Shown: positions 1 through 5,967 of the stretch, piece after piece | How the letters are laid out: each line of letters opens with the position of its first letter | How positions within the stretch are numbered: the first letter of the stretch is position 1 | NCBI GenBank assembly: GCA_040307715.1 | Contig: JAWRJC010000008.1 | Location: 1-9,158 of the forward strand | Direction of reading: 5' to 3' | Length of the DNA: 9,158 nucleotides | From: RUG13615 sp040307715 | GTDB lineage: Bacteria > Bacillota > Clostridia > Peptostreptococcales > Anaerovoracaceae | Notes under the pieces: model-generated | Databases searched by the model: none | Seen by the model: only the letters and a program-made list of their open reading frames with translations | What the model was told of the DNA's origin: nothing | Program-made: the position numbers and the translations under genes

Positions 1-540
1 CGCGGACTGGAGCGGGTGTATAAAGATCCTGACCCGAATCTGATGCGTACAGGATTCCCGCTGGCATATCAATTTGAGGACGAAACAATATTTCGTGATG
101 CCGGTGTGATCGATGTCCGAAAACGGCTGGATGAGATGGACAAACCGTGCCAATCATCCCGGCCATCGCAATTTCATCCGGAACAATTGCGCCACAAGAC
201 AGCTTGCGGGATCAAGGTGCGTTCAAAGTCGGAGGTGATTCTTTCGAATTCCTATTACGCGCGGGACATCCCGCAGGAGTATGAAAAGGAGCATCTGATC
301 AACGGGGCTTTGTTGCGGCCGGACTTCACATTATGGTCAGCGAGAGACCACCGGGAGATCCTTTGGGAACACTTCGGGATGATGCACGAAGCAGCGTACC
401 GGGAACAAATGATTTGGAAACTTGCACAATACCAGCAGGCGGGGTATCAGCCGGGACACAATTTGATTCTGACCTTTGATGACCGGGACGGCAATATCGA
501 CAGCCTTATCATCGAGAGGATTTTGGATGTCTGGTTTTAG
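1..540 (+). CDS. Uncharacterised PD-(D/E)XK-nuclease-like protein, 3' part
   Basis: The reading frame is open from base 1, so the gene very probably begins upstream of the window; a GTG at 16 is the first in-frame start visible but has no convincing ribosome site. About 179 residues are seen. Counting from base 1, the core has an RSKSE stretch (Glu78), RPDFT (Asp108) and WEHFG (Glu123-His124), followed by a helix and a beta-rich C-terminus ending in LILTFDDRDGNID and a short amphipathic tail. This Glu / Asp / Glu-His layout resembles a family of uncharacterised Firmicutes proteins with a restriction-endonuclease-like fold, recalled from family patterns rather than searched. No lysine follows the last acidic residue in the usual E-x-K spacing, so activity is uncertain. 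The gene converges on the - strand gene, with two bases between the stop codons. A role in DNA metabolism is possible but not shown. Confidence 0.6.
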   Translation, partial: RGLERVYKDPDPNLMRTGFPLAYQFEDETIFRDAGVIDVRKRLDEMDKPCQSSRPSQFHPEQLRHKTACGIKVRSKSEVILSNSYYARDIPQEYEKEHLINGALLRPDFTLWSARDHREILWEHFGMMHEAAYREQMIWKLAQYQQAGYQPGHNLILTFDDRDGNIDSLIIERILDVWF

Positions 541-542
541 GA

Positions 543-854
543 CTATCTGTGCTGCGGGCGACGGAACTGTGTGATGATGAACCGGATGAGCCGGCCGGCT
601 GCAACAGCCAGGCATCCGCCGCCGAGGAAGACCAGCAGCAGTTCCGCCAGATAGGAACCGTGCAGAAAGGTCAGTACCGCTTCGGATGCGAGATATACAG
701 CGAACAGAACCGCCATCCGGATGAGGTGGCGTTTCTGAGTTTCTCTGCGCCAGGGCAAAAGAACTCCGACCAGAAACAGTCCGATCCCGAAGAGAAACAG
801 ATCGCTTTCTCCATATATGAACCATTCCGGGAATACGTTGAGCACCTGCATCAT
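543..854 (-). CDS. Small three-helix membrane protein, hypothetical
   Basis: I do not recognise a family. The 103-residue product is strongly hydrophobic, with three likely membrane segments: about residues 16-36 (ends in LLPW), 43-64 and 71-95. Basic clusters (WRRETQKRH and the RRPQHR tail) separate or follow them, which is the pattern of a genuine small integral membrane protein. The start is ambiguous: two adjacent ATG codons (854 and 851) lie directly against a GAGAGG sequence, while a GTG three codons in (845) has that purine run at better spacing. The gene is convergent with the nuclease-like gene and divergent from the his operon, so it is probably transcribed alone. A + strand frame overlaps the same bases, but its product is a low-complexity polar sequence and looks like a shadow. 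Confidence 0.55.
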   Translation of the reverse strand: MMQVLNVFPEWFIYGESDLFLFGIGLFLVGVLLPWRRETQKRHLIRMAVLFAVYLASEAVLTFLHGSYLAELLLVFLGGGCLAVAAGRLIRFIITQFRRPQHR

Positions 855-983
855 CCTCTCTGCCGTCGATATTTGTCTTATATTCTTATTTTAGCAGATA
901 CGTCCGGAAAAGAGCTGTCCGGTCGATAAAATGTCGCGAAGGAAGTCCCGTTTTTGAGAGTTTTCAGACTTTAAGAATCGCCC

Positions 984-1012
984 TTGACGGTGTCCGCGGC
1001 GGGCTGTATAAT
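984..1012 (+). promoter_or_regulatory. Sigma-A-type promoter P1 of the his operon
   Basis: A -35 box TTGACG (984-989) and a perfect -10 box TATAAT (1007-1012) are separated by exactly 17 bases, close to the bacterial housekeeping consensus. The predicted start point is near 1018-1020, giving a leader of roughly 160 nt before hisZG. It is the strongest promoter-like sequence on the + strand upstream of the operon. Confidence 0.8.
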
Positions 1013-1026
1013 GGCTTCGTTACGTT

Positions 1027-1050
1027 ATCGCTTTAGCGCGCTAACGCGAT
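1027..1050. promoter_or_regulatory. 24-bp operator-like inverted repeat downstream of P1
   Basis: The core TTAGCGCGCTAA (1033-1044) is a perfect 12-bp palindrome. After one mismatched pair (1032/1045) it continues with ATCGC (1027-1031) against GCGAT (1046-1050), so 22 of 24 positions are symmetrical. It begins only about 8-10 bases after the predicted start of P1, a position where a bound repressor would block initiation or early elongation. As RNA, the symmetry would need a tight loop, so a DNA operator is more likely. A repressor of the TrpR-like HisR/YerC type is one possibility known for his genes in Firmicutes; the match is inferred, not tested. Confidence 0.55.
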
Positions 1051-1095
1051 GAAATAACAGAGCCGGGATCCACCGGCGAAATCCGTTGGGAAATG

Positions 1096-1104
1096 TGGTA
1101 TACT
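1096..1104 (+). promoter_or_regulatory. Candidate second promoter P2 (extended -10)
   Basis: TGGTATACT (1096-1104) fits an extended -10 element (TG-n-TATACT). No good -35 box lies 16-18 bases upstream, which extended -10 promoters can tolerate. Transcripts from here would start near 1111, downstream of the inverted repeat at 1027-1050, and would therefore escape that part of the control. Confidence 0.35.
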
Positions 1105-1177
1105 AAATGTTACATCGCCTGATGATCTGCCCGGATGAAGCGGCAGGGCGATTCCGCAGAAAGAAAGGACATGACAC

Positions 1178-2755
1178 ATGATCACCAAGAACAGCCTCCG
1201 CCCCGAAGAGATGCTGGCATTCGAACTGCGAGGCCTCTATGAGAGCTTCGGCTATACGACCTTCAAAATGAACAAGTTTGAAGAGTACAGTTTTTATGCC
1301 AACAACAAGGACTTCCTCGCGGGCGACCGCATCCTCACGTTCACCAACCTGGACGGCCGGCTGATGGCCCTCAAGCCCGACGTGACCATGAGCATCATCA
1401 AGAACACGGACGTTGCCGCGGGGGATGTCCGCAAGTTCTATTACAATGAAAACGTCTACCGGGAGAACCGCAACAGCACGACCTTCCGGGAGATCCCGCA
1501 GATCGGCCTCGAGTGCATCGGCTCGCTGTCCGACATGGATATCGCGGAGGTGCTGATCCTCGCCGGCGAAACACTGCAGATGGTCGATCCGGCGTACCGG
1601 CTGACACTGTCGGAGATGGCCTTCGTCGAGGAAGCGCTCACCGGGCTCGGCCTGCACGGTGACCTCTACGTGCATCTTCTCAACCTGATCCGCCGCAAAA
1701 ACCCGGACGGCATCCGTAAGGTGGCCGGCGCAGCGGAACTGCCGGCGGAAGACATCGACATGCTCTGCGCGCTGACGGGACTGTACGGCGATGTGCAGCA
1801 GACGATCGAAAAAGCGCGTGCATGGGTGCGGACGGACAGCCAGGCCGAAGCGCTCAGCCGGGTCAGTGAACTCTGCGCGGTGCTCGCGAAGAACGGCATG
1901 GCGGACCGGGTCCAGCTCGATCTGTCTATGGTCAACGACATCGACTATTACAACGGCATCATCTTCCGCGGCCATATCCCCGGGATCGCGGGCAGCGTCC
2001 TCGGCGGCGGCCAGTACGACCGGGCGATGAAGGTGTTCGGCAAGCGCGGCGGCGGCATCGGTTTCGCGCTGTACCTCGCAGAGCTGGAGCGTCTGGGAGA
2101 ATCCGCCGGGGAAGACAGCGAGATGCTCACCATCGCACTGCCCAAAGGCAGACTCGGCGACCAGGTGTACCACACGCTGGAAAAGGCCGGTTATGAATGC
2201 CCTGCATACAATGACAACAACCGCAAGCTGATCCTCGAGAACAAGGAACGCAATGTCCGCTACATCCTGGTCAAGCCCAGCGATGTTGCGGTCTATGTCG
2301 AGCACCGGGCAGCTGACATCGGCATCGTCGGCAAGGACATCCTGCTCGAGACTGAGCCGGATGTCTACGAACTGATGGATCTTGGCATCGGCAAGTGCCG
2401 GATGTGCGTAGCGGCCAAGGAAGGCTTTGCGGATGACCGCAAGCACACGCTGCGCGTGGCGACGAAGTTCGTCAACGTGGCCAAGGCACACTACCGCGAA
2501 CAGGGCCGCGACATCGAGATCATCAAGCTCAACGGCAGCATCGAACTCGGCCCGGTCCTCGGGATGAGCGACGTTATCGTCGATATCGTGGAGACCGGTA
2601 CGACGCTGAGAGAGAACGGCCTTGCGGTCATTGAGGAATTCAAGGATATCAGTGCCCGCCTGATCTGTAATAAGACCAGTTTCAAATTCAAGAATGAAGA
2701 CATCCGCCGTGTTGTCCGCGCGCTGAAGGCGCCGCAGGAAGACGGCGAAGCATAG
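1178..2755 (+). CDS. hisZG: HisZ-HisG fusion: ATP phosphoribosyltransferase regulatory and catalytic parts in one chain
   Basis: This enzyme starts histidine synthesis, joining ATP and PRPP to give phosphoribosyl-ATP. Residues 1 to about 315 are a HisZ domain, a histidyl-tRNA-synthetase-like regulatory subunit: a motif-2-like stretch (FYYNENVYRENRNSTTFRE), the DYYNGIIFRGHIPG and LGGGQYDRAM segments, and a motif-3-like GGGIGFALYLAELERL. From Met316, ALPKGRLGD opens a complete short-form HisG domain (210 residues) with the PRPP-binding loop DIVETGTTL at 469-477. In most bacteria with short HisG, HisZ and HisG are separate proteins that form a hetero-octamer; here no stop codon separates them. 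The start at 1178 follows GAAAGAAAGGAC (1159-1170); ATG 1171 is out of frame. It is the first gene of the operon, 31 bases before hisC. HisZ normally carries histidine feedback inhibition, so the fusion is probably feedback-sensitive; this is inferred. Confidence 0.93.
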   Translation: MITKNSLRPEEMLAFELRGLYESFGYTTFKMNKFEEYSFYANNKDFLAGDRILTFTNLDGRLMALKPDVTMSIIKNTDVAAGDVRKFYYNENVYRENRNSTTFREIPQIGLECIGSLSDMDIAEVLILAGETLQMVDPAYRLTLSEMAFVEEALTGLGLHGDLYVHLLNLIRRKNPDGIRKVAGAAELPAEDIDMLCALTGLYGDVQQTIEKARAWVRTDSQAEALSRVSELCAVLAKNGMADRVQLDLSMVNDIDYYNGIIFRGHIPGIAGSVLGGGQYDRAMKVFGKRGGGIGFALYLAELERLGESAGEDSEMLTIALPKGRLGDQVYHTLEKAGYECPAYNDNNRKLILENKERNVRYILVKPSDVAVYVEHRAADIGIVGKDILLETEPDVYELMDLGIGKCRMCVAAKEGFADDRKHTLRVATKFVNVAKAHYREQGRDIEIIKLNGSIELGPVLGMSDVIVDIVETGTTLRENGLAVIEEFKDISARLICNKTSFKFKNEDIRRVVRALKAPQEDGEA

Positions 2756-2786
2756 GACGGATAAGAAAGGAAGAACAGCAGGACCC

Positions 2787-3827
2787 ATGAGCAGGTTTTT
2801 CGACCCCAAATACGAGAGCCTCGAGGCATACACCCCCGGCGAACAGCCGAAGGACAACGTCCTCCTGAAACTCAATACGAACGAGTGCCCGTACCCGACC
2901 AGCCCGAAGGTGCTGGCTGCCATCGAGGCGGAAAAAGCGTTCCGGCTGTATCCGGATCCGACGAGCAGCCGTGCCGTGGCTGCCATCGCCGCGTACTATG
3001 ACCTGGACGAAGATCAGGTCGCGGTCGGCAACGGATCCGATGAGATCCTGGCGTTTGCCTTCATGGCTTACGGCAGAAAGATCTGCTACCCGTCGATCAG
3101 CTACGGGTTTTATCCGGTGTTCAGTCAGGTGTTCGGCTGCGATGCGGAGGAGATCCCGCTGACGGAGGATCTGCGCATCGACCTCGACGATTACATGGAC
3201 AAAGACCGAACCGTCCTGATCGCCAACCCGAACGCGCCGACCGGTATCGCGCACCCGCGCGCGGCGATCGAGCAGCTTGTCTCCAAAGACCCGGACCGGC
3301 TCGTCATCGTGGACGAGGCATACGTGGATTTCGGCGCTGAGTCGTGCGTGCCGCTCATCAAAAAATATGACAACCTGCTCGTCGTCCAGACGATGAGTAA
3401 GTCGAGAAGTCTGGCAGGCATGCGCATCGGCATGGCGATGGGCAGTGCGGCGCTGATCCGGGACCTCAATACCATCAAGTTCAGTTTCAATCCGTACGAC
3501 CTCTCCCGCGAAGCCATCGCGGCTGCCGCGGCTGCCATGGAGGACACGGCGTACTTCGAGGAGACCCGCGGGAAGATCATCGCTGCCCGGGAGCGGTTCA
3601 CGAAGGACATGCAGGCGCTCGGCTTCGAGGTCCTGCCCTCCTGTGCGAATTTCGTTTTCGCAAAGACCGGGAGCGAGTACTTTCACGCGATGCGGGCGGA
3701 AGGCATCATCCTCCGGCATTTCGACAAAGACCCGATCCGCGACTGGGTCCGCATCACCATCGGCACGGAGGAGCAGATGGACCGGCTGACCGGCGCCACA
3801 AAGGCATGGCTCGCCGCGCAGAAGTAG
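2787..3827 (+). CDS. hisC: Histidinol-phosphate aminotransferase
   Basis: HisC is a fold-type I PLP enzyme that transfers an amino group from glutamate to imidazole-acetol phosphate, giving histidinol phosphate. The 346 residues match the usual size. Visible landmarks are LNTNECPYP near the N-terminus, VGNGSDE at 80-86 (cofactor phosphate region), NPNAPTG near 147-153, VDEAYVDF with Asp176 (pyridine nitrogen), MSKSRSLAGMR with the Schiff-base Lys205 and Arg213, and WVRITIGT with the carboxylate-binding Arg322. The start at 2787 has a purine-rich stretch AGAAAGGAAG (2764-2773), which is rather distant, and a closer CAGGA (2779-2783). It lies directly after hisZG, where hisD stands in many his operons. 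Some HisC-like enzymes also accept aromatic substrates; the operon makes histidine synthesis by far the best assignment. Confidence 0.95.
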   Translation: MSRFFDPKYESLEAYTPGEQPKDNVLLKLNTNECPYPTSPKVLAAIEAEKAFRLYPDPTSSRAVAAIAAYYDLDEDQVAVGNGSDEILAFAFMAYGRKICYPSISYGFYPVFSQVFGCDAEEIPLTEDLRIDLDDYMDKDRTVLIANPNAPTGIAHPRAAIEQLVSKDPDRLVIVDEAYVDFGAESCVPLIKKYDNLLVVQTMSKSRSLAGMRIGMAMGSAALIRDLNTIKFSFNPYDLSREAIAAAAAAMEDTAYFEETRGKIIAARERFTKDMQALGFEVLPSCANFVFAKTGSEYFHAMRAEGIILRHFDKDPIRDWVRITIGTEEQMDRLTGATKAWLAAQK

Positions 3828-3831
3828 TTTG

Positions 3832-3847
3832 GCGGACGGCCGTCCGC
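3832..3847. repeat. Perfect 16-bp palindrome between hisC and hisB
   Basis: GCGGACGGCCGTCCGC is identical to its reverse complement. It starts five bases after the hisC stop codon and ends eight bases before the AAAGGAG ribosome site of hisB. As RNA it could fold into a short, very stable GC hairpin with a 4-base loop. No T-tract follows, so it is not an intrinsic terminator. It may act as an mRNA-stabilising or processing hairpin. Confidence 0.6.
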
Positions 3848-3866
3848 AGCAGATAAAGGAGTTACT

Positions 3867-4442
3867 ATGAGAAGTATCAACGCATCCAGAAAAACCGGCG
3901 AGACAGACATCGAGCTGTTCCTCAACCTGGACGGCACCGGCCTGTATGAGATCCGCACGGAGTGCGGGTTCATGAAACACATGCTGGAATTGTTCACGCG
4001 GCACGGCGGATTTGACCTCAACATCCGCTGCGAGGCGGACTACTACGTGGACGACCACCACGCGGTAGAGGATATGGGCATCGTGCTGGGCAAAGCATTC
4101 AAGGAAGCGCTCGGCGACAAGCGCGGCATCCGCCGGTACGGCAGCATGCTCCTGCCGATGGACGAAGCGCTCGTGATGGCCGCCTGTGACATCAGCGGCC
4201 GCGGCACGCTTGTGTACGACCTTACGCTGAAAGATAAAGTCGGGACATTCGACACCGAACTCGTCAAGGAGTTCTTCCTGGCGTTCACCCGCGAGATGGG
4301 ACTGACTCTGCATATCAGGCAGATCAGTGGCGAAAATACGCACCACATCATCGAAGCGGCGTTCAAAGGCGTGGCAAGAGCGCTGAAGGACGCAGTCGCC
4401 GTAGAAGGCGATGAGATCCCGTCGACGAAAGGACTGCTGTAA
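3867..4442 (+). CDS. hisB: Imidazoleglycerol-phosphate dehydratase, monofunctional
   Basis: HisB dehydrates imidazoleglycerol phosphate to imidazole-acetol phosphate, the substrate of HisC. The 191-residue product matches stand-alone dehydratases; there is no HAD-type phosphatase domain as in the bifunctional enterobacterial HisB, so histidinol-phosphate phosphatase must come from another gene. Metal-binding motifs are clear: GFMKHMLELFTRHGGFDL, then DDHHAVED at 62-69 (His64, His65, Glu68) and the second THHIIEAAFKG with His159-His160 and Glu163, which ligate the paired manganese ions in this family. A strong AAAGGAG (3855-3861) stands five bases before the ATG. The last base of its TAA stop is the first base of the hisH ATG (TAATG), so the two genes are probably translationally coupled. 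Confidence 0.96.
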   Translation: MRSINASRKTGETDIELFLNLDGTGLYEIRTECGFMKHMLELFTRHGGFDLNIRCEADYYVDDHHAVEDMGIVLGKAFKEALGDKRGIRRYGSMLLPMDEALVMAACDISGRGTLVYDLTLKDKVGTFDTELVKEFFLAFTREMGLTLHIRQISGENTHHIIEAAFKGVARALKDAVAVEGDEIPSTKGLL

Positions 4443-5035
4443 TGATTGCTGTGATCGACTACGGTGTGGGCAACCTGTTTTCCCTTACCGCTTCTCTCAA
4501 CTATATCGGTGCGGATGTGACCGTGACCGCGGATAAAGACGTTCTCCGGGCGGCGGACAAGATGATCCTGCCCGGCGTCGGCGCGTTCCGGGATGCCAGA
4601 GAAAAACTCTTCGCGACCGGCCTCGTCGACACGCTGTACGAGCAGGTGGATGCAGGCAAACCGTTGCTTGGCATCTGCCTCGGTATGCAGATGCTCTTTG
4701 ACAAGAGCTATGAGTACGGCGAATGGGACGGCCTCGGGCTCATCCCCGGCAAGGTGCGGTTCATCGAGACGGACCTCAAAGTCCCGCAGATCGGCTGGAA
4801 CAGCATCACGATCAAAGAGGACCCGCTGTTCAAATACACGAAGAACGGCGATTACGTGTACTATGTCCACAGTTACTGCGCGACCGAGTGCGAGGCGGAC
4901 ACGATCGCCGTGTCGGACTACCACGTGCCCATCACCGGCGCGGTGCACAAGGGCAATGTCTGGGGGACGCAGTTCCACCCGGAGAAGAGCGGCAGCGTCG
5001 GGCTCGGCATGCTGCGGGCTTTCAATGAACTCTAG
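4442..5035 (+). CDS. hisH: Imidazole glycerol phosphate synthase, glutamine amidotransferase subunit
   Basis: HisH is a class I glutaminase that makes ammonia and passes it to HisF in the HisHF complex. The 197-residue chain starts IAVIDYGVGNLFSL, typical of HisH, and has the nucleophile elbow GICLGMQML with Cys79 and the catalytic pair in QFHPEKSGSVGLGML, His179 and Glu181, so the triad is complete. PGVGAFRDA near residue 43 is another family signature. Its ATG shares one base with the hisB stop, and the ribosome site AAAGGA (4428-4433) lies inside the end of hisB, consistent with coupled translation. Its partner hisF lies downstream, separated by hisA and the structured hisA-hisF gap. Confidence 0.96.
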   Translation: MIAVIDYGVGNLFSLTASLNYIGADVTVTADKDVLRAADKMILPGVGAFRDAREKLFATGLVDTLYEQVDAGKPLLGICLGMQMLFDKSYEYGEWDGLGLIPGKVRFIETDLKVPQIGWNSITIKEDPLFKYTKNGDYVYYVHSYCATECEADTIAVSDYHVPITGAVHKGNVWGTQFHPEKSGSVGLGMLRAFNEL

Positions 5036-5044
5036 GAATCGCTT

Positions 5045-5060
5045 TGCGGCGCGCGCCGCA
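5045..5060. repeat. Perfect 16-bp GC palindrome between hisH and hisA
   Basis: TGCGGCGCGCGCCGCA equals its reverse complement. It fills most of the 42-base gap between the hisH stop and the hisA start, and ends six bases before the AGGAG ribosome site of hisA. The RNA could form a six-pair GC stem with a GCGC loop. There is no T-run, so termination is unlikely; a stability or processing role is possible. It parallels the hisC-hisB palindrome in length and placement but not in sequence. Confidence 0.55.
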
Positions 5061-5077
5061 GTCATCAGGAGAAAGAT

Positions 5078-5797
5078 ATGAAGATATTCCCGGCCATCGA
5101 CCTGCGCGGCGGCAATGCCGTCCGCCTGTACCAGGGCGACTACGAGCAGGAAACGGTATACAGCGACGATCCGCGCAAGGTGGCGGAAAGCTTCCGCGCG
5201 GCAGGTGCGCGGTATCTGCACATCGTGGATCTCGACGGCGCCAGAGACGGAGAACTCGTCAATACGGACGTGATCCGGTCCATCATTGAGGATCTGGACA
5301 TGTACGTGGAAGTCGGCGGCGGCATCCGCGACGAGGAGCGGATCCGCCAGTACCTCGACATGGGCGTCAGCCGCGTCATCCTTGGCACGATCGCGCAGAA
5401 AGATCCGGCTTTTGCGGCCGCCATGGCGCAGAAATACCGCGAAAAGATCGCGGTCGGCGTCGACGCCAGAGACGGCAAGGTCGCCGTCAACGGCTGGAAG
5501 GAGATCACAGACAAAGACAGTTATGAACTCTGTGAGGAAATGGCGGCGGCAGGCGTCAAAGCCATCATCTACACGGATATTTCGAAGGACGGCGGTCTGA
5601 CCGGCACCAACATGGCGGCATACGAACGTCTGTCGAAGATCGAAGGGCTGAAGGTCACCGCGAGCGGCGGTATTTCCTCGGAAGAGGAGCTCAGGCAGCT
5701 CGCCGGCATGGTCGACGCCGCGATCCTCGGGAAGGCCATTTACGCAGGCCGGCTCGATCTGGCGCAGTGCGTCGCGATCGGCGGCCCGCAGGAATAG
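5078..5797 (+). CDS. hisA: ProFAR isomerase (phosphoribosylformimino-AICAR-phosphate isomerase)
   Basis: HisA is a (beta/alpha)8-barrel enzyme that isomerises ProFAR to PRFAR by an Amadori rearrangement, feeding IGP synthase. The 239 residues match the family. The opening MKIFPAIDLRGGNAVRLYQGD carries the general base Asp8, and VGVDARDGKVAVNGW carries the second catalytic acid Asp129. Phosphate-binding loops appear as VEVGGGIRD and, near the C-terminus, TASGGISS followed by AAILGKAIYAGR. The start at 5078 has AGGAG (5067-5071) six bases upstream. The barrel is related to HisF by ancient duplication, but the N-terminal sequence and its RLYQGDYE segment mark this copy as HisA. A 170-base gap with a long inverted repeat separates it from hisF, the widest gap inside the operon. 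Confidence 0.96.
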   Translation: MKIFPAIDLRGGNAVRLYQGDYEQETVYSDDPRKVAESFRAAGARYLHIVDLDGARDGELVNTDVIRSIIEDLDMYVEVGGGIRDEERIRQYLDMGVSRVILGTIAQKDPAFAAAMAQKYREKIAVGVDARDGKVAVNGWKEITDKDSYELCEEMAAAGVKAIIYTDISKDGGLTGTNMAAYERLSKIEGLKVTASGGISSEEELRQLAGMVDAAILGKAIYAGRLDLAQCVAIGGPQE

Positions 5798-5811
5798 AAG
5801 AACTGAATAAG

Positions 5812-5949
5812 GCAGCGGAAGACTCCGTTCCGGGACAATTGCGAGCCGCCGGCACTTAGCGACCGGCTTTGCTTTGCGAAGACGGAGCTTAGTACCGCTG
5901 CGGGCGAGCATTAGCGGGAGCGAGTCCCCGGAACGGAGCCTTCCGCTGC
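5812..5949. repeat. Long inverted repeat with internal hairpins and TTAG motifs between hisA and hisF
   Basis: Bases 5812-5836 pair with 5924-5949: ten pairs, one A/C mismatch (5822/5939), twelve pairs, one bulged C (5926), then two pairs, so 24 pairs in all. The enclosed 87 bases hold further possible stems: CTTTGC (5867-5872) with GCGAAG (5876-5881), extended by CCG (5863-5865) with CGG (5883-5885), and CCGCT (5895-5899) with AGCGG (5913-5917). TTAG occurs three times (5856, 5889, 5911), in similar contexts (GCAC-, GAGC- and GAGCA-). There is no T-tract after the stem, so it is not a normal terminator. It could be a MITE/REP-like repetitive element inserted in the operon, or a structured RNA element that is an RNase III-type processing site. 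The arms fit the definition of a folded element well; its function is unknown. Confidence 0.7.
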
Positions 5950-5967
5950 ACATATACGGAGCATTTT

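Larger units (their letters stand above)
855..1177. other. Divergent intergenic region holding the his operon control region
   Basis: These 323 bases contain no convincing gene. The left part (855-983) is fairly AT-rich and should contain the promoter of the leftward small membrane gene, but I see only weak candidates there. The right part contains a near-consensus + strand promoter, a 24-bp inverted repeat, a second extended -10 site and a leader that runs to the hisZG start. The leader has a short possible hairpin (CTGCC at 1128-1132 with GGCAG at 1142-1146). I found no T-box sequence, no run of histidine codons and no terminator hairpin with a T-tract, so classical T-box control or peptide attenuation is not supported. 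Confidence 0.6.

Noticed and set aside
549..929. + strand frame opposite the small membrane protein gene.
   Set aside because: The product is polar and glutamine-rich with no domain, while the opposite strand gives a coherent three-helix membrane protein. A - strand frame at 337-825 was rejected likewise.
1013..1177. T-box riboswitch or histidine-codon attenuator in the hisZG leader.
   Set aside because: No T-box core sequence, no hairpin followed by a T-tract and no run of CAC/CAT codons in a leader frame could be found.
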